Assembly (NCBI GenBank): GCA_900239685.1
Contig: OENT01000267.1
Location: forward strand, 80,959-144,958
Length of the DNA: 64,000 bases
Direction of reading: 5' to 3'
Source: Rotaria macrura
Lineage: Eukaryota; Rotifera; Eurotatoria; Philodinida; Philodinidae
In this document: one piece after another, positions 14,701 through 27,737 of the stretch
How positions within the stretch are numbered: position 1 is the stretch's first letter
Layout of the letters: every line of letters starts with the position of its first letter
The notes under the pieces: generated by a model
The model's database searches: none
Seen by the model: only the letters and a program-made list of their open reading frames with translations
What the model was told of the DNA's origin: nothing
Made by a program: the position numbers and the translations under genes

Positions 14701-17700
14701 ATCGTGTATCATATTGTGATCAGTTAGTTGTATTAGATTTCGTTTCATTGATTTGTACTTCATTGTAATGTTGTTTATGTATAGACGATGCCGACAATTA
14801 CATGCAACGTACCATAAAGATACATGTGATGATGGGTTAAGGGATAATTATGAAATTATTGGTCTTCCATTTATTGTATCATTACCAGAATCAAAATTCA
14901 CATGTAAAAATGTATTTGAACAAGTAAATATACATACTAAGTGAGTTATCGAATACATTCTATTAGAAGTGGTAATTTAACATAAATAATTTATCCTTTC
15001 TTTCAAAGTACCTATGTAGATGTTCAATTGGAACAATCTAGATCAGTTCAACGATCACATCTATCAAATGATGACTTTAATCGTGATTATAGTGACTTTG
15101 ATGATTACGGAAGAGTTACTGATGTTGAAGACGAAGATAGGTAAAATTTAATTCTTCAATGAATAGATATATTTTGTGACGAACTTCAATATCCTACGTT
15201 GTTTATTTGATTTAAACTTAGCAAATATTCATCGAGTACTTAGCAGCTATCACAGAAAAATAGTTTACCTTTGTATCGATATTAAAACATAACATTATTT
15301 GAAGTTTTGTCTTACTTCAACCGTGTTCTATCATAAACTCAAACATAATATATTCTACAACTTTTAATTATTAATTAATTCTTTCAGTGATCTACTATTT
15401 AATCCTTTATTGAACGGGAACAAACAACTTCGACATTTCATTTTCGATTATTTGAGCTAGATGACCATCTTCGAAAGACGGTCATCGTTATCCTTTCAAT
15501 CAGTGAATCGAATGTATATATATATAAAGTCTTATATTTTCTTTCATGAAAAATTTACTATAGATTCTTCCATTGCCTGTACTTCTCAGTACTTGTAGTA
15601 TAGATTTTCATTTTTGAGTATTTTGACATATGCCAGCTATTTTGCCTGTGAGATTCTTGTACAGAATACGAACATTCTAATTGATGATGTCTAAGAAAAC
15701 ACTAGAATCGGTTGATGGAAAAGGTCCCCCACAGCAATGATCCCTCATAAGGATTAAACCATAATCTATAATACGCCTACATAGTTTGTTACCATTCAAA
15801 AATATGTTCATGGATTTGCTACCAAAGCAATTCATTCAAAGTTTCTCGGCATAGACTATAGATAAAAAACGAGTAATAAAAAGTAAACTGTAATTCGAAA
15901 CTATTAAGAATTACATTACACAACAATAACATTCAACTATTGTCGAACGTTTTTTCACATAATCGATTGACTAATACGAATCTGTTAACTCAACAATGAC
16001 CTTTGAGTTCAGTTAAAAATAATTAAAACCGACGCTTTCTATATATGAATTTGTATTGCTGATTAGGAAAATATTTTAATAAATCAATAACAAAATGTTG
16101 TCAGACTTTGACTTTGTAACTAGTAGACGCTACGAATGATATCATTGTATTATATATATTTAATAAACCGCATAGATACTCCCTCGTTTTGTCAGAAAAA
16201 AAAAATTTTCAAAGTATTCTATATTTTCCCCAAAAAAAAAACGAAAGTGCTAAGAATTGTTCGTGATAAAGTGTTCATCAATCAGTATTTGGTGTATAAA
16301 TACGAGGAGAACACTTATGAAATCTATTCATGCATTCCTGAAAAAAAAACAGAAAAGAAAAATGGACACTGATTGAGAACACGATGCAAAAGAGACCAGA
16401 GACGAGCGTCGCCTTTGTTATTTTTCGTAATATCATGATTCTCCCAATGGTGTTGAAATGCTTGCTGACTCAGCATATGATGTTTCAATTATTCTGTTTT
16501 TCTCTCCAGAGACAATCAATCATCTCGCTGTCTAACATCAATTCAGCGAAAAACAAGACATCATATTTATCTGCAAATATATGAGTGCTATATAATGGAT
16601 TTTCTAAGTTATTCCCTCACTTAAGAGATGCATCTTCGAATAATGCTTGTACTAAAAATAAAGTACAATAATAATTAGAGTAACATCTGTTCTTTCGTAC
16701 TGATTTATCGCTTCATTCATAAAAAACAAAACCATCAATGTTCTCTAATGTGTTACCGATATATGTCGTGTCCTTGAAAATAGAAAAATTGTGTTAAAAC
16801 GAATCCATGCTTTTTCATTGGCATAGAACAAAACTCATAGTTCAATCGAATATGTTTCATTAACTAAGATTATCCTTATCAATCTTCATGATGAATTTTT
16901 CAATGAAATACTTATAACTGACTCATAGGACTACTATTAAACTTGAAAATTTTCATTCTATTCGATTGCAAATAATAGAAATGCAATTTAACATTTGCTC
17001 TTTATGTTACAATTACATTGTAGCTTTAGTCAACTTTTTTCTTTTCGTACAAATACATAATCATAATGTTAAATGTATTGTTCGATAGAATATCATAGTA
17101 TAAATGTCTTCTGGTTGTCTTTAGTTTTAGTGATATTGAAAGTGCCGATCGAGAAACAATAAAAAGTACACTTTCATCGAGTGATTCATGGTCTATAGTT
17201 CGTATTGGCGATTATTTCGTTCATAATCAAAATAAACGACCTTGTCATGAAAAAGTTGATGACGAAGAAAAAATATCTACAATGATACCAAGCGTTGACA
17301 ATCATGACGACGAACCAATGAGCACAAATACGGAAACTTCTACGAATACTTCGAGCACTAGTAGTAACCGTGATGAGCATGATTTTGATATGGTCGAAGA
17401 TGCCTATTATTGGAACAAACCATTATATCGTATAATGCCACAAACAACAGACAAATCAAATAATAATTTGAAAGCAATTCTTGAGCCTGGTTAGCAATTT
17501 ATTCATTCCAATGAATGAGATAAATATGTTTTTGTTCTTATTTATTTTAGACGCTGAAAGTGATAAAATTTTACGTTCTCATAAAACATTTTCAATTGAT
17601 TGGTTTACCGATAATGAATTTGAAGCAGCATTGCGTATTCTACCATCAAGAAATCGTAATGGATTCAATAGACTCGTTGAAGATGATAGTGTTTTTAGTT

Positions 17701-18489
17701 CTCTATCTGGAGGTACTGTTAAGAAATCATCTTTTCTATGCAGAGTAATCAGTTTTATTTTCTAGATCAAGAAGTAACACTTCAACAATGTCTTCAATTA
17801 TTCATCGAACCAGAAGTATTAGGTCCCGATGATAAATGGTATTGCCCTACTTGTAAAGAACACATTCAAGCTGAAAAGAAAATGTCCGTTTGGCGTTTAC
17901 CACCCATATTAATCATACATCTTAAAAGATTTAAATATAGTCTTACTTCATCCTATGGTTATATGTCGAGTTCAAGAGAAAAGATTGACACGGCAGTTAA
18001 ATTTCCCATTCAGTATGTGCACAAGGATTCAAAAACTGAAGCATGTGTATAATCTCAGTTTTACAATATTTCTCTTTTAGTGATCTTAACATGGCACCAT
18101 ATTGCTCATCAATACCTGAAGAAAATCAACAGTATGAAAATTCAAATCAATCTCGTTATGATCTCTATGGAGTAATCAATCACCATGGTTCAGCATGGTT
18201 CGGACACTATACATCTCATGCAAGGCTTTTAGCTTTCAATGATTCAGCAAAGACAGAGATAGGTATGTAAAAGTAACTTTCGAAAAAGAAAGAACGCAAC
18301 ACGTATATCATTATGATTTACACAGGCTGGCGTTACTTTAATGATCAATATGTTTCAGCCCTTGGAAACGTTAAGGATCTTGTTCGATCAGATGCATATG
18401 TACTTTTTTATCGTCATCGTAATTTGCCGATTAATTTCCCCTCACAAGAACAATTACAACATACTCTATTAGAATCAACGACTATGTGA
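8712..18489 (+). CDS. USP19: ubiquitin carboxyl-terminal hydrolase 19 ortholog
   Basis: Cysteine-protease deubiquitinase with chaperone-like CS domains; family roles include protein quality control and ERAD. Twenty phase-consistent exons: 8712-8871, 8943-9315, 9372-9652, 12053-12090, 12141-12318, 12390-12484, 12574-12666, 12723-12788, 13487-13597, 13652-13759, 13813-13896, 13959-14065, 14543-14722, 14785-14940, 15009-15140, 17131-17489, 17551-17712, 17766-18012, 18081-18262, 18326-18489. They give 1091 residues (human about 1318). Two CS domains fill residues 1 to about 270; the second keeps the USP19 signature [14 protein letters not shown]. Catalytic residues: oxyanion Asn318, Cys323 (NPANSCFMN), His1019 (GHYT) and Asn1043 (YFND; Asn rather than Asp, as in some USPs). 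A full MYND finger uses C598, C601, C614, C617, C623, C627, H635 and C639. Two CxxC pairs (CPQC, CPTC) form the zinc ribbon. No C-terminal membrane segment follows, unlike the ER-anchored human isoform. The exon-16 start could also be 17125. Confidence 0.96.
9653..12052 (+). other. 2.4-kb intron 3 of USP19
   Basis: This intron separates the CS-domain exons from the protease exons. Donor gtgaga follows 9652 and the acceptor ctgtag ends at 12052, leading into a 38-nt exon that is in phase on both sides. The intron contains the hAT-like remnant described separately (9824-10884). The remaining sequence shows no gene. Confidence 0.8.
9824..10884. mobile_element. probable decayed non-autonomous hAT-like element
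   Basis: The ends form imperfect terminal inverted repeats: CAAAGGTCCAAC at 9824-9835 against CAGAGTTCCAAC (reverse complement of 10873-10884), 10 of 12 identical. Just inside are GC-richer matching segments built on AGGCATGGCCTGCC on the left and AGGCGTGACCTG on the inverted right, unlike the AT-rich surroundings. The flanking octamers acagcaag (9816-9823) and atagaaag (10885-10892) agree at 6 of 8 positions, which fits an old 8-bp target duplication. CA(G/A)AG-type ends with 8-bp duplications are typical of hAT transposons. No transposase frame is present inside the 1061 bp. The family label is inferred. Confidence 0.45.
15141..17130 (+). other. 2.0-kb intron within the USP19 catalytic region
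   Basis: It lies between the exon after the MYND finger and the acidic linker exon. The donor is gtaaaa; the acceptor is ttttag at 17130 or ctttag at 17124, both in frame. Open frames at 16136-16372 and 16384-16584 are low-complexity and interrupted by poly-A, with no recognisable product. Confidence 0.75.
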
Positions 18490-20079
18490 AAAAGTTCTGT
18501 CAAAATCAATCAATAATTTATAAAATTGAAAGACGGAGAGATGAATGAACTTGACGTATTTTTTTTATTCCCATTCGTATTCAAGAATTTCATGCAACTG
18601 TGATTTTTATTTTCTATATTTTTCATTTCTGTACTTTGAAAATACCTACTTGTGTGAACATGTGTGTGTGTGGTTTGCTTCTATTAATATATTCCTTTTA
18701 AAGAAAAAAGACTATTGTAAACTTGCTAAAAATAATTAAATTATTGGATAATATTTTTCATACAAACAACATGAGATATAAAAATATTTTACTCAGGTTA
18801 TTTTTATGAAATTTTACACACTACTGAAAACACATGTCATCAGAAAGATAACAAATGATATGTACTCCTATTTGTCCACTTGATTTTATGAAGCAAAATA
18901 AATAGAAGACAATATTTGAGAGCATCTTACGACCGTGAATCACTGTATGAGATATGAGTAACATTTGCATAGCATCATCGAAGAAGACGATATTTTTTTT
19001 AGTATTCAATATACATCTGTTGATATTTATAATATGAATGAAGATTGATGAAAATGCAAAATATTTTTCTCCAACTTTCTCGAATTCATTCAGACGATTA
19101 ATAATTCAAATGTTATTGTTATCCCTGGACAAAAACTTAAAAACAAAAGTAAGTAAATATGTCATAGTTTAATGATATTTTTGACAAATGATAGAAAAAT
19201 AAAGAATACAAAAGAGAAGAAATTCGAAAGAGAGAAAGGAAAAACGAATACTATAAATAAAACGCTGTTTAGTAGACGAAAAAAGTCATGGAGTCATTTT
19301 GTTTTTTTTTCTTCTACTAGTGAATGTTTCGCATATAAGCATCAAAGAGAAAAAGGTAAAAAGAAGCAATGCATTTGGTTATTTTTTACCTCTCTAGTTT
19401 TTTATTTATCTTTTACATTTCACTGAATCATATAGATGACTAAGTTCTAATCATGACTGAAATATAATCTTTAAATCACAATAAGCATAGCGCCTACATA
19501 ACAGTTTCTTGTCCTTTTTCTACCACTGAATAAAAAACCATATATAAATATCTATATGCCCATATTCTTACATGCATATACATGTAGAAGTCTGCATACA
19601 TAGGAAGCTATTATGAATGAAAAACATGTGCTACTGTGTTAATGGCACATTCATATAAGTAAAATTGATATGTGGCTGGTCATGATTGGTGGGGCAAGGG
19701 TTTCATCCTGGTCTAGAGTCTTCTAGATATCATTAAAAAAAAAGGTAATTGTTTTTCATCAATATCCATGAAAAGTGTAAGCATTATGACCTCTATCGGT
19801 AAGGAGTCTTGGTTAATTTCTTTTTTCTTGGGTTTGTTTCTTAATTGAAAAGATGGACGAAAGAGAAAAAAAAGATCATATCTAACGAAGAATCAATCAT
19901 CAACTGTGTGCATGTTTGCATACCTGCACAAACTTTAATTGAGTAGCAGACAACGAGTGATATAATGAATCAGTCGTTATCGTCATTGCGTTATTGTGAC
20001 TTTTTTTATTTTTTACCTCGATTTATTCGATAAGCAAAAAAAAAGATGCAAGGACAAATATTAAACACACATACCTTAA

Positions 20080-20150
20080 AATATATATACATATATATAT
20101 ACGTATATATATATTATATATATATATATATGCATGTATGTATATACACA
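20080..20150. repeat. imperfect (AT)n microsatellite
   Basis: A run of about 70 bases of TA dinucleotides, broken by single C or G steps (ATAC, ACGT, TGCA), lies roughly 80-150 bases upstream of the small heat-shock ORF. Confidence 0.9.
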
Positions 20151-20190
20151 TTGATATTTAAACGATAAGAAAGATAGAGAGTTATTCGTT

Positions 20191-20194
20191 TTAG
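20191..20194 (+). promoter_or_regulatory. possible splice acceptor upstream of the sHSP start
   Basis: A pyrimidine-leaning tract (ttattcgttttag) ends in AG at 20194, 37 nt before the ATG at 20232. It could be the 3' end of a 5'-UTR intron or a spliced-leader trans-splice acceptor, or chance. Confidence 0.3.
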
Positions 20195-20231
20195 ATTATA
20201 AATTGAGTTTTAAAACAAGAACACAAACAAT

Positions 20232-22026
20232 ATGTCATCACAGCGCTATTCTGAAACACGAACAATTCATGAAGAAAGTCGTCGTGGTAATAATGGATAT
20301 ACTTTACCATACAGTTCCGGAGTCAATGTTCCGATTCGAAGTTCAGTAAATAATTTCGATAGTGAAATGAATGAGAAGCGTGTACAGGAGCGTCTTCGTC
20401 AAAAAGATACAACGGTGCAATGGGTTCATGATCCGGTAACTGGTTTTGAAAAATTTCGAGTTAACATCAATATTGATGGATTTCATCAGCATGAAGTATG
20501 TTTTTATAAACCTTAGTTTTTGTTTGTTCACTCAGTGGTTTCTGTTCTACTATCTCTTAACAGGTTAAGATGCGTGTTGAGGGCAATAAACTAATTGTTT
20601 ATGGTGAACATATTGAAACTAAAAGTCAAGTAAGAATTCAGATTTCTTTTCCGATAAGAAAACACCTATAAGATCTATCAATCTTCTTCGATTCTTTATG
20701 TTCGTTATTTTTATCTAAAATATATGTTGAATAGAGTACAGCAAAAAAGATAATCGAAAAATCCTATGAATTACCTCGTGACATTGACATACGCAGGTTT
20801 GAATTATAATTCATTGAATCATATATTTCTCTCAAAGTTATATTTAATTTCAGTCCACAGGTTACGTATCCAACGCCTACAGTAATGCAAATTGATTTCT
20901 TATCCCGTCATTCAAATGTAATTATTGATGATGGTCGTACATCTTCAAAACTTATATCGAATAATGATACTGTATATCCCAGAGCAGCAGGATTTACTCA
21001 AGAAAAAACTTCATCTGAATATACATCGACACGAAAGATTGGTGGCTCTGGTGGTTTTACTACTACTGGCTATGAACGAAGTTCAAGTAAAACTAATAAT
21101 ATTTGAAATTATCCTTAACTGATATGCTAATTACTTTAGGTCCATACATTGCCTCTTCTTCTTATGATAGATTAAATAATGATAATAATGCCTATAGAAA
21201 TAATACATATTCATCAGCTAGCCAATACCAATCAAGAAAAGAACCGATTTCATCAAATCGAGTCAATGTTGACTCTGCGTCGGGACTATACAACGCAAAT
21301 GATTCAAAATATACATATATAACAGCTGCTGATACTATACCAACCACAGTATATCCTTCCAAATCCTATGATGATTCAGGTACTGTACATGAAAAGAAAT
21401 ATTCTGAATCCCATCGTGAAGTTCATAATCGACGTTCGAGTCCAACAAGTGGTGTCCAATCATCACATGAAGTGGAACATCATCGTTCCGGTAGTCCATC
21501 TTTAGCTAAAAGTCTTGATGGGGATCGTTATCAATCAATTCTCAATGTTGGTGGTCATGGTAGGGCATTGCCAACAACATCACACAATGTTGAAGTACGT
21601 GAATATTCAAGACGTATTGGCAATGGTGCAAATGATAACCTAAATACATATGATTATAATTGGAAAAATAATCAACCATCAGTATTTACTTCAGGCTTCA
21701 ATACAGATGCATTTTATCGAAGTGCTTTTCAACCGAAAATATTTACAGATGATCATGGTCAAAATCGTATTGAAATGACACTTGATGTACAAAACTATGA
21801 GCCAAATGAAATAAAAGTATCTGTGAATGGTAATGATCTTGTCGTTCAAGCTGAACATAATGTGGAACGACCACCAACATCATCATCACGAGCTTATTTC
21901 TATAAACAGATTACATTACCACCGAATACAGACTTGAAAACATTATCATCTCAATATCATGGCACTGGAAAACTTTATATCACAGCAAAATTGTCTAATG
22001 AACAAGCTTCTATTAAATACAATTAA
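20232..22026 (+). CDS. small heat-shock protein with two alpha-crystallin domains
   Basis: Predicted ATP-independent holdase chaperone of the Hsp20/alpha-crystallin family. Exons are 20232-20495, 20564-20629, 20735-20796, 20854-21086 and 21140-22026, giving 503 residues, far longer than the usual 150-250. The first alpha-crystallin domain spans about residues 61-145, with the strand pair VKMRVEGNKLIVYGEH and then YELPRDIDI. A Ser/Tyr/Thr/Asn-rich linker of about 250 residues follows. The second domain, about 405-492, has NEIKVSVNGNDLVVQAEHN and ITLPPNTDLKTL, and ends ITAKL. Two-domain sHSPs are known from flatworms, so the architecture has a precedent, but the long linker is unusual. The domain boundaries between exons 1-3 match the family's strand order. 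AATAAA at about 22155 is a likely polyadenylation signal. The start ATG is the first in frame. Confidence 0.93.
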
Positions 22027-25000
22027 GGTTCGATTCATTTTTTTTTAGTCTGGAAAATTCCTTTTCCTCTCCTTTCTTTTCTTATTTAATTTAAATAAAT
22101 ATACATAATTTCCATATGATATTTCAAAATAGTTATACATGACACTTCAATGCAAATAAAGAAATAATATTTGTCGTCGTTCGATTACGAAAAAAGATTG
22201 AATATGAATTCAATGTATGAAAAAAAAACAAGTATTGATAATGAGAAGAAAATCAATAAAATGAAATTTCCTTTCAATCTGACCATTTCAGATGAAATCG
22301 AACACCTAATGGAATATGAAGTACTAGATTACGAAAAGAAATTTGCAAAAAAATACAAAAAAGAAACAGGATCCGTACAATATCGGTATCATCTGTAAAT
22401 ATGCTGATCGTAATATCGGCGATGTTTTTTTCTTCTTTTAGCTGATTGATTTTATGCATCAAGTGAAATATTCTTCGTGCCATAGTACAAATTATATATA
22501 CATATGTATATGCTTTTAACTGATATGAAAATTCTTTACATTTAACGAATATTATACAGTTATGACAAAAAAAAAAGAACTCATCACATTCATACTTTCT
22601 AGATACAAGTCGAAATATGTGACTTATAAAATATTTATTCACTGATAGCATGATATCATTGATATAAAATAAAAGTCCTTACGAAATACTATAGATAATG
22701 TATCTTCTGGAGTGTTATGCACAGACAGAAAGAGCGATATACAAATAACGAACTTCGTTTGTACTCATACATAACTTGTGTCTTCGTGTTTCTATATTAA
22801 CATTAATTTCAAAATATAATTTATAGTCATGCCATTGAACCACAAAATTGACCTTCTCTCATACTAAAAGATTCATTCGTTCTATTGACATTCAGACACG
22901 ATTAGAGGTGGCCGGTTATCTTTACTTTATCGCGTCAACTTGAGCATTTATAGTTTAATTTATTTTGTTGGTTAGGAAAACTGAAGTGATATAGTTACTT
23001 CAAATTGAGTGTTGTATTGATTTCGAACAAAAACGAGATAAATTAGAACGCCAACAGTATGGAGGATGATTAAAATTCTGTCCTTAATCTTTAAAATTCG
23101 ATGGAAGATAACCATTAAACTAGAGTTGATAGACCCTCAATCAACGAGCTACTTTGTTCTTCTTCTTGGGTTACTTTACATCGTTTAGAACAAGTATTGG
23201 AACTTGTAACAGCCTCAAACCATAAGCAACAATCTACAGGATTCTCAAATTGACGCTGAAATTCTCAGTCAAAGATTGATGCTTTACTTTCGAAATATTG
23301 AATGAAAAAACAAATCGGCAGCATTTTTACAAATAACTCACAGAATTCAGTTTCTCTTCGACATACTTTATTTCTCGAAGTAAACAACAGTTATCGTCAA
23401 ATCTAAATAGTGTATCAGCTATTCATGAATAAAAACGTTCAAATTGAAATTGAGTTGTTTCGATTTTTCACGAGGCGGAATAGTCCATGCCAGGAACATC
23501 TTCTTTATGATAATGTCTTGCGTTAGTGGAATGATTTGTAATCTACGGTATACTGCTTTTATCAGATACCTTGGATACTATGCTTAACAGTATCGCTTCA
23601 AAAATTCAAAAACGTACGTTACTTATATGAATAAAACGAAATTCAAAATAGAATAGTAATTTTTTGAAAAGATCATGATTCGTAAAAGATTCACTGTTCG
23701 ATGATTTAATACTTGTTTGAATATTATAATTACGTCTCTGTAGGATCACGAACTTCATGTTCGTTTAAAAACATGTTCGTTTATACTTATAAGCTCTTGT
23801 AGTCGATATCATCGAAATTATTTTGATATCCTTTGGAAGTAACATTCAACTTTGAAGGGTTAATCCATGATTACCCGAGAAAAAGAAATGAATCATTTTT
23901 TGCTTGAATTTAGCAGTTGATAGTTTGACACAACATCAGAAATTGTTAATTGTGTTGCACTATTATCAATATATACTGTTAGATCACAAAATCAGTATTG
24001 AATTTGAGGAAGTTCAAGTTCATTTATATATACTTTACGTTAATTATTCAAATTTAAATAAAGATAAAGTGTCAGCCATAAGCACGATATTTTCTAAATT
24101 CATTTTATCTTTCAATATCAATATGTTAATTCAAGGATGAACTTACAAATAGTACTGATATGAATAATTAATAGTGTCTAATAGCCCAATTTGAAGATTG
24201 TAGAGTAGCGGTATGACCCTGACTGACATCGTCTACCCATGGCTATATTAATAATCTTGATTGAATTTTATTTCCTCGTTCTTCTCATTTATACGAAACA
24301 AAATGATTATATTTATTTTTTTTTGGATTTCAATCAATTCAAGTTTTGTATTGATTTTTCTTTCATGTACTTCGAAAATCATTATTTTTATTTCTTTCAT
24401 TCCTAAAATATGATGATTTAATAGCTTATATCAACTATACTGTTAAATATGTATTTATCTGATGCATACAATGAAAATTACATTACGAAAACATTCTCTA
24501 TCAATAAAATCAAAGAACTAATATTTATACATATATATATATACATATACAATTATTTTCTGAGATATACATATATTAATTACAATCAAATATTTAATGA
24601 GTATAATGGAACTTCAAAATTTCTTACAAAAAGGACATTAGTCATCGAAAAATTGTCATCATAATCTGAATAAAACGATTTTTATTTTATCGCAAAAAGA
24701 TTTACTGGACACAATAAAATGAACCACGAACTACAATCTTTCGAAATATAAGCAAACGTCTGCATGCTATTGTATCAAACCCGTTAACTATCAGTTATTA
24801 ACAAGACTAGATGACATGCAAAATTCTTTTGTTCTTTTTGAATAAATAGAAATAGAGAAGCGAAGGAATTGTTTGTATTACGAATGATCTTTTTGTTTGA
24901 ATATCTAAAGAAAATTTACAATCATTTACCTTTTGGTATCTTCATATTTCGGCTGTCGGACCTTTTGCAACTCGATTCGAATATTGCAAATCTGAATTGC

Positions 25001-25846
25001 TCTTATCAATGCAAATATCTATTTTAATTCACTATGACATTATTTAATCAGCAATGATTTCTGTTTATTTTGTAAATATATATAACTCACCGAAATAGAT
25101 ATAAATATAATAAAATGCTCTATACACTATCGAAAATAATGTAGTGAATGAATATTTAGTAACACGTATGTATCAAATACTTCTTATGATATCTGCTATT
25201 TCGATAGGGTGATTCGATACTTCAGAAAAGAGTCAATCTAGTATTAAGAAGCTTAGTATTTGTTCGCTCTTTTACATTAAAAAAAGTAGTAGTTATGTTT
25301 GGGATTACTTTTAAAATGGATAGATTCTTGCTGTTTCGAAAGAGACTATTTAAATAAGAAATTTTTACTGATATTATCATTACAAATATGAACTAAACAT
25401 AATTCTTTTCATGTTCTGATTGTATAGGTTCAGAACTGATGAATTTGTGTCAACTGCAAAATCAATCTAGTAGTAGATTCTTATCTAAAAATAACTAATT
25501 GTACATGTTAAAATGGAACAATGATTCGAACAATATTATTTATTGTCTAAAAATGATATTTAATTTCAAAATAGAACCAATAACAATCATACAATAATGA
25601 TTCGTTTTATATATATATATAGATTTAAAAAGATATTTAATAAAAAATTCCATTCTCTCTTTTTTCTAGTTGTTTCATTGTTAAAAACACCTCGGAGTCG
25701 TAAATATTTGTTTTCTTCGCTTATTTGTCAGAGCATCTCTACATAAATAAATATATTTCCTGCAAAAAATTCCGATAAAAAAAAATGTTAGAAATAAAAT
25801 TACTATTCGACGACATCGTAGTTTGTTAACAACAACACTGATATCA
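22027..25846. other. intergenic region between sHSP and B-box genes
   Basis: It begins with the sHSP 3' UTR (AATAAA near 22155). A Lys/Glu/Tyr-rich frame at 22171-22398 has no usable start context and is probably 3' UTR or spacer. Short AT repeats occur at about 24531-24545 and 25608-25620. A pyrimidine-rich acceptor-like site (tctcttttttctag, ending 25669) lies 177 nt before the next start and may end a 5'-UTR intron. Confidence 0.55.
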
Positions 25847-27737
25847 ATGACAATGTCTGCAAGTGTAAATTCGAAAAAGTCATGTTCAAAATGTGGCATC
25901 GGAGGATTACTATGTGTATGTGATGGCTGTTATGAATCATTTTGTTTTAGACATGCACCCGAGCATCGAACTGAATTAGCAAAACAACTTGATAATATTG
26001 AACGACAATGTCATCATCTAGAATGTATTCATGATCAACATGAAAAATATCAAGAACATCCGTTATCATCATTGATTGACGTATGGGAACATGATACAAT
26101 CATAAGAATACAAGAAACAGCTCACAAACTTCGTAATGAACTTCAACAGATACACGATGAATCAAATAAACAAATGAAACATATATTGAGTCAATTCAAT
26201 GAACATATTCGTAATGGACGTGAAAGTGATGAATTCACAGAAATTGAACTTACGCAATGGAAAGAACAATTAATCGATGTAAGAAAACAATTAGAAAAAC
26301 CATGTGATATTGAACTAATCGAAGATGATAATTTACCATCAGTTCATATGATGAAACTCAAAGTAACAAAGACAAATATCATGTTTACAAATTCATCATC
26401 ATCTCAAATAATTCAAGTAAATGAACATATCGAGAGAAGCCAACCACTATGTGATGATGATAATGAATTTAATAAACCAAAATCAAATATCATCGATAGT
26501 ATCAATGAAGTCTCGACTTTAGAATGTATAGCGATCTTCAACAATGAATAACTATAGGTATAGTTCTTATTTTAGGTTTTGACTCAAATGAAACAAGTAA
26601 AACAGCACAAGAAGAAGCTGAAGCAAATCTTAATCTATGTAACGAATCATCAATGGAATCAATTCTTTTGCTTGATGCACCTAAGAACAATAATCTTCTA
26701 TTCCTTCAATTATCTTCTACAATTGAATCTAAAATACCTCAAATTCTTAGTAAATTGGTTCATTATTCTCTTCAAATTTTTACTCAAAACGAAGGCTTTC
26801 TAAATCAATTACGATCAAATGAACAAACGACATGTTTTATTGATATGTGTGGTACATCTCACCATGAAGGAAATTCTTTACTAGATACGATTTCAGAAAT
26901 AGGCAATGTCCATTCTATATATGTACGAAATATTCAATCTAAGAATGATGATGAACGTGATGAATTTTTTCGACGATATCCAAAACTAAAAGCAATGTTT
27001 GACAATGAACAAAGTCTTATGGTTCAATGGGCTATCGATACGGCAAATGACTATAGGAATACCGGTGATATGTATGTTGAAAACGGAGATAAAGATAGAG
27101 GACGTATATGTTTTGAACAAGGTATTGCATTATATAAAAATTTGTCTGCTTATCTTAATGAGAAACGACGTGCTCGATAAATATATCATATATGATACAT
27201 TTCTCTTTTGTTTCCTTGTCTTCTATGTTTTTTTTCTCGACTCTAGATTTAGTTATAACCAGTATGAATACTTCTCTTCTTGTACTTCTTGATCTTCGAG
27301 ATGAACATCAACATTTCGAAACAATATTTGATTCACATGTATTTAGTCGATTTACGAATAAAATTCCATTTTTAGAACATGTTACATCCCGTCTTACCAA
27401 CATTCGTTTGTTACATTGTTTTATACCGAAATCAGAGCATCTCGTTATTGATGATCGTCATCTCTTTTTTAATACTATCTATTATATCTATTGTTTGAAT
27501 CAAGCAAGTATGAATGAAATGAAACAACTATATGATTATCCAATGTTTGTAAAAATTTTTAATGTTAAATATTTATCAACATATTTATATCAGGCAGCCA
27601 TTGCTCATTTAATTGAACAAGCTGAACGTCGAAAACATGAACCTGATGAACATGTTATTGCATTACACGCAGCAGCTGAATTCTCCGATGCATTAGCGAA
27701 TGAATTACATGAATATATGATCGAAAAAATGAGCTAA
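25847..27737 (+). CDS. B-box-like zinc-finger / coiled-coil / TPR-like protein, function unknown
   Basis: The exact function is not recognised. Three exons join in phase (25847-26525, 26576-27169, 27247-27737) across 50-nt and 77-nt introns and give 587 residues. The N-terminus has a B-box-like zinc cluster (C13, C16, C25, C28, C33, H36, H40). An amphipathic, Glu/Gln-rich coiled-coil follows from about residue 42 to 150. The middle is acidic and Asn-rich. Near the end of exon 2 a TPR-like helix pair contains GDMYVENGDKDRGRICF. The C-terminal part, from exon 3, is mostly helical with no named domain. Proteins that open with this B-box pattern are, from memory, strikingly numerous in bdelloid rotifers. 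The layout recalls TRIM-like scaffolds without a RING. ATG at 25853 is an alternative start. A polyadenylation signal AATAAA lies at about 27860. The second intron's donor (gtgctc) is weak; without it the protein would stop at 27180. Confidence 0.75.

Larger units (their letters stand above)
18490..20231. other. intergenic region between USP19 and the small heat-shock gene
   Basis: The USP19 3' UTR should occupy the first part. Lysine-rich open frames around 19172-19426 look like translated A-rich sequence. A long imperfect AT microsatellite precedes the next gene. No RNA gene or heat-shock element array could be identified with confidence. Confidence 0.55.

Noticed and set aside
16136-16584. 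two plus-strand open frames inside the USP19 intron
   Set aside because: Lys/Phe-rich translations of A- and T-runs; USP19 exons join in phase across them.
22171-22398. 75-codon Lys/Glu/Tyr-rich frame downstream of the sHSP stop
   Set aside because: The frame opens at TTG, sits in the probable 3' UTR next to AATAAA, and has no family resemblance.
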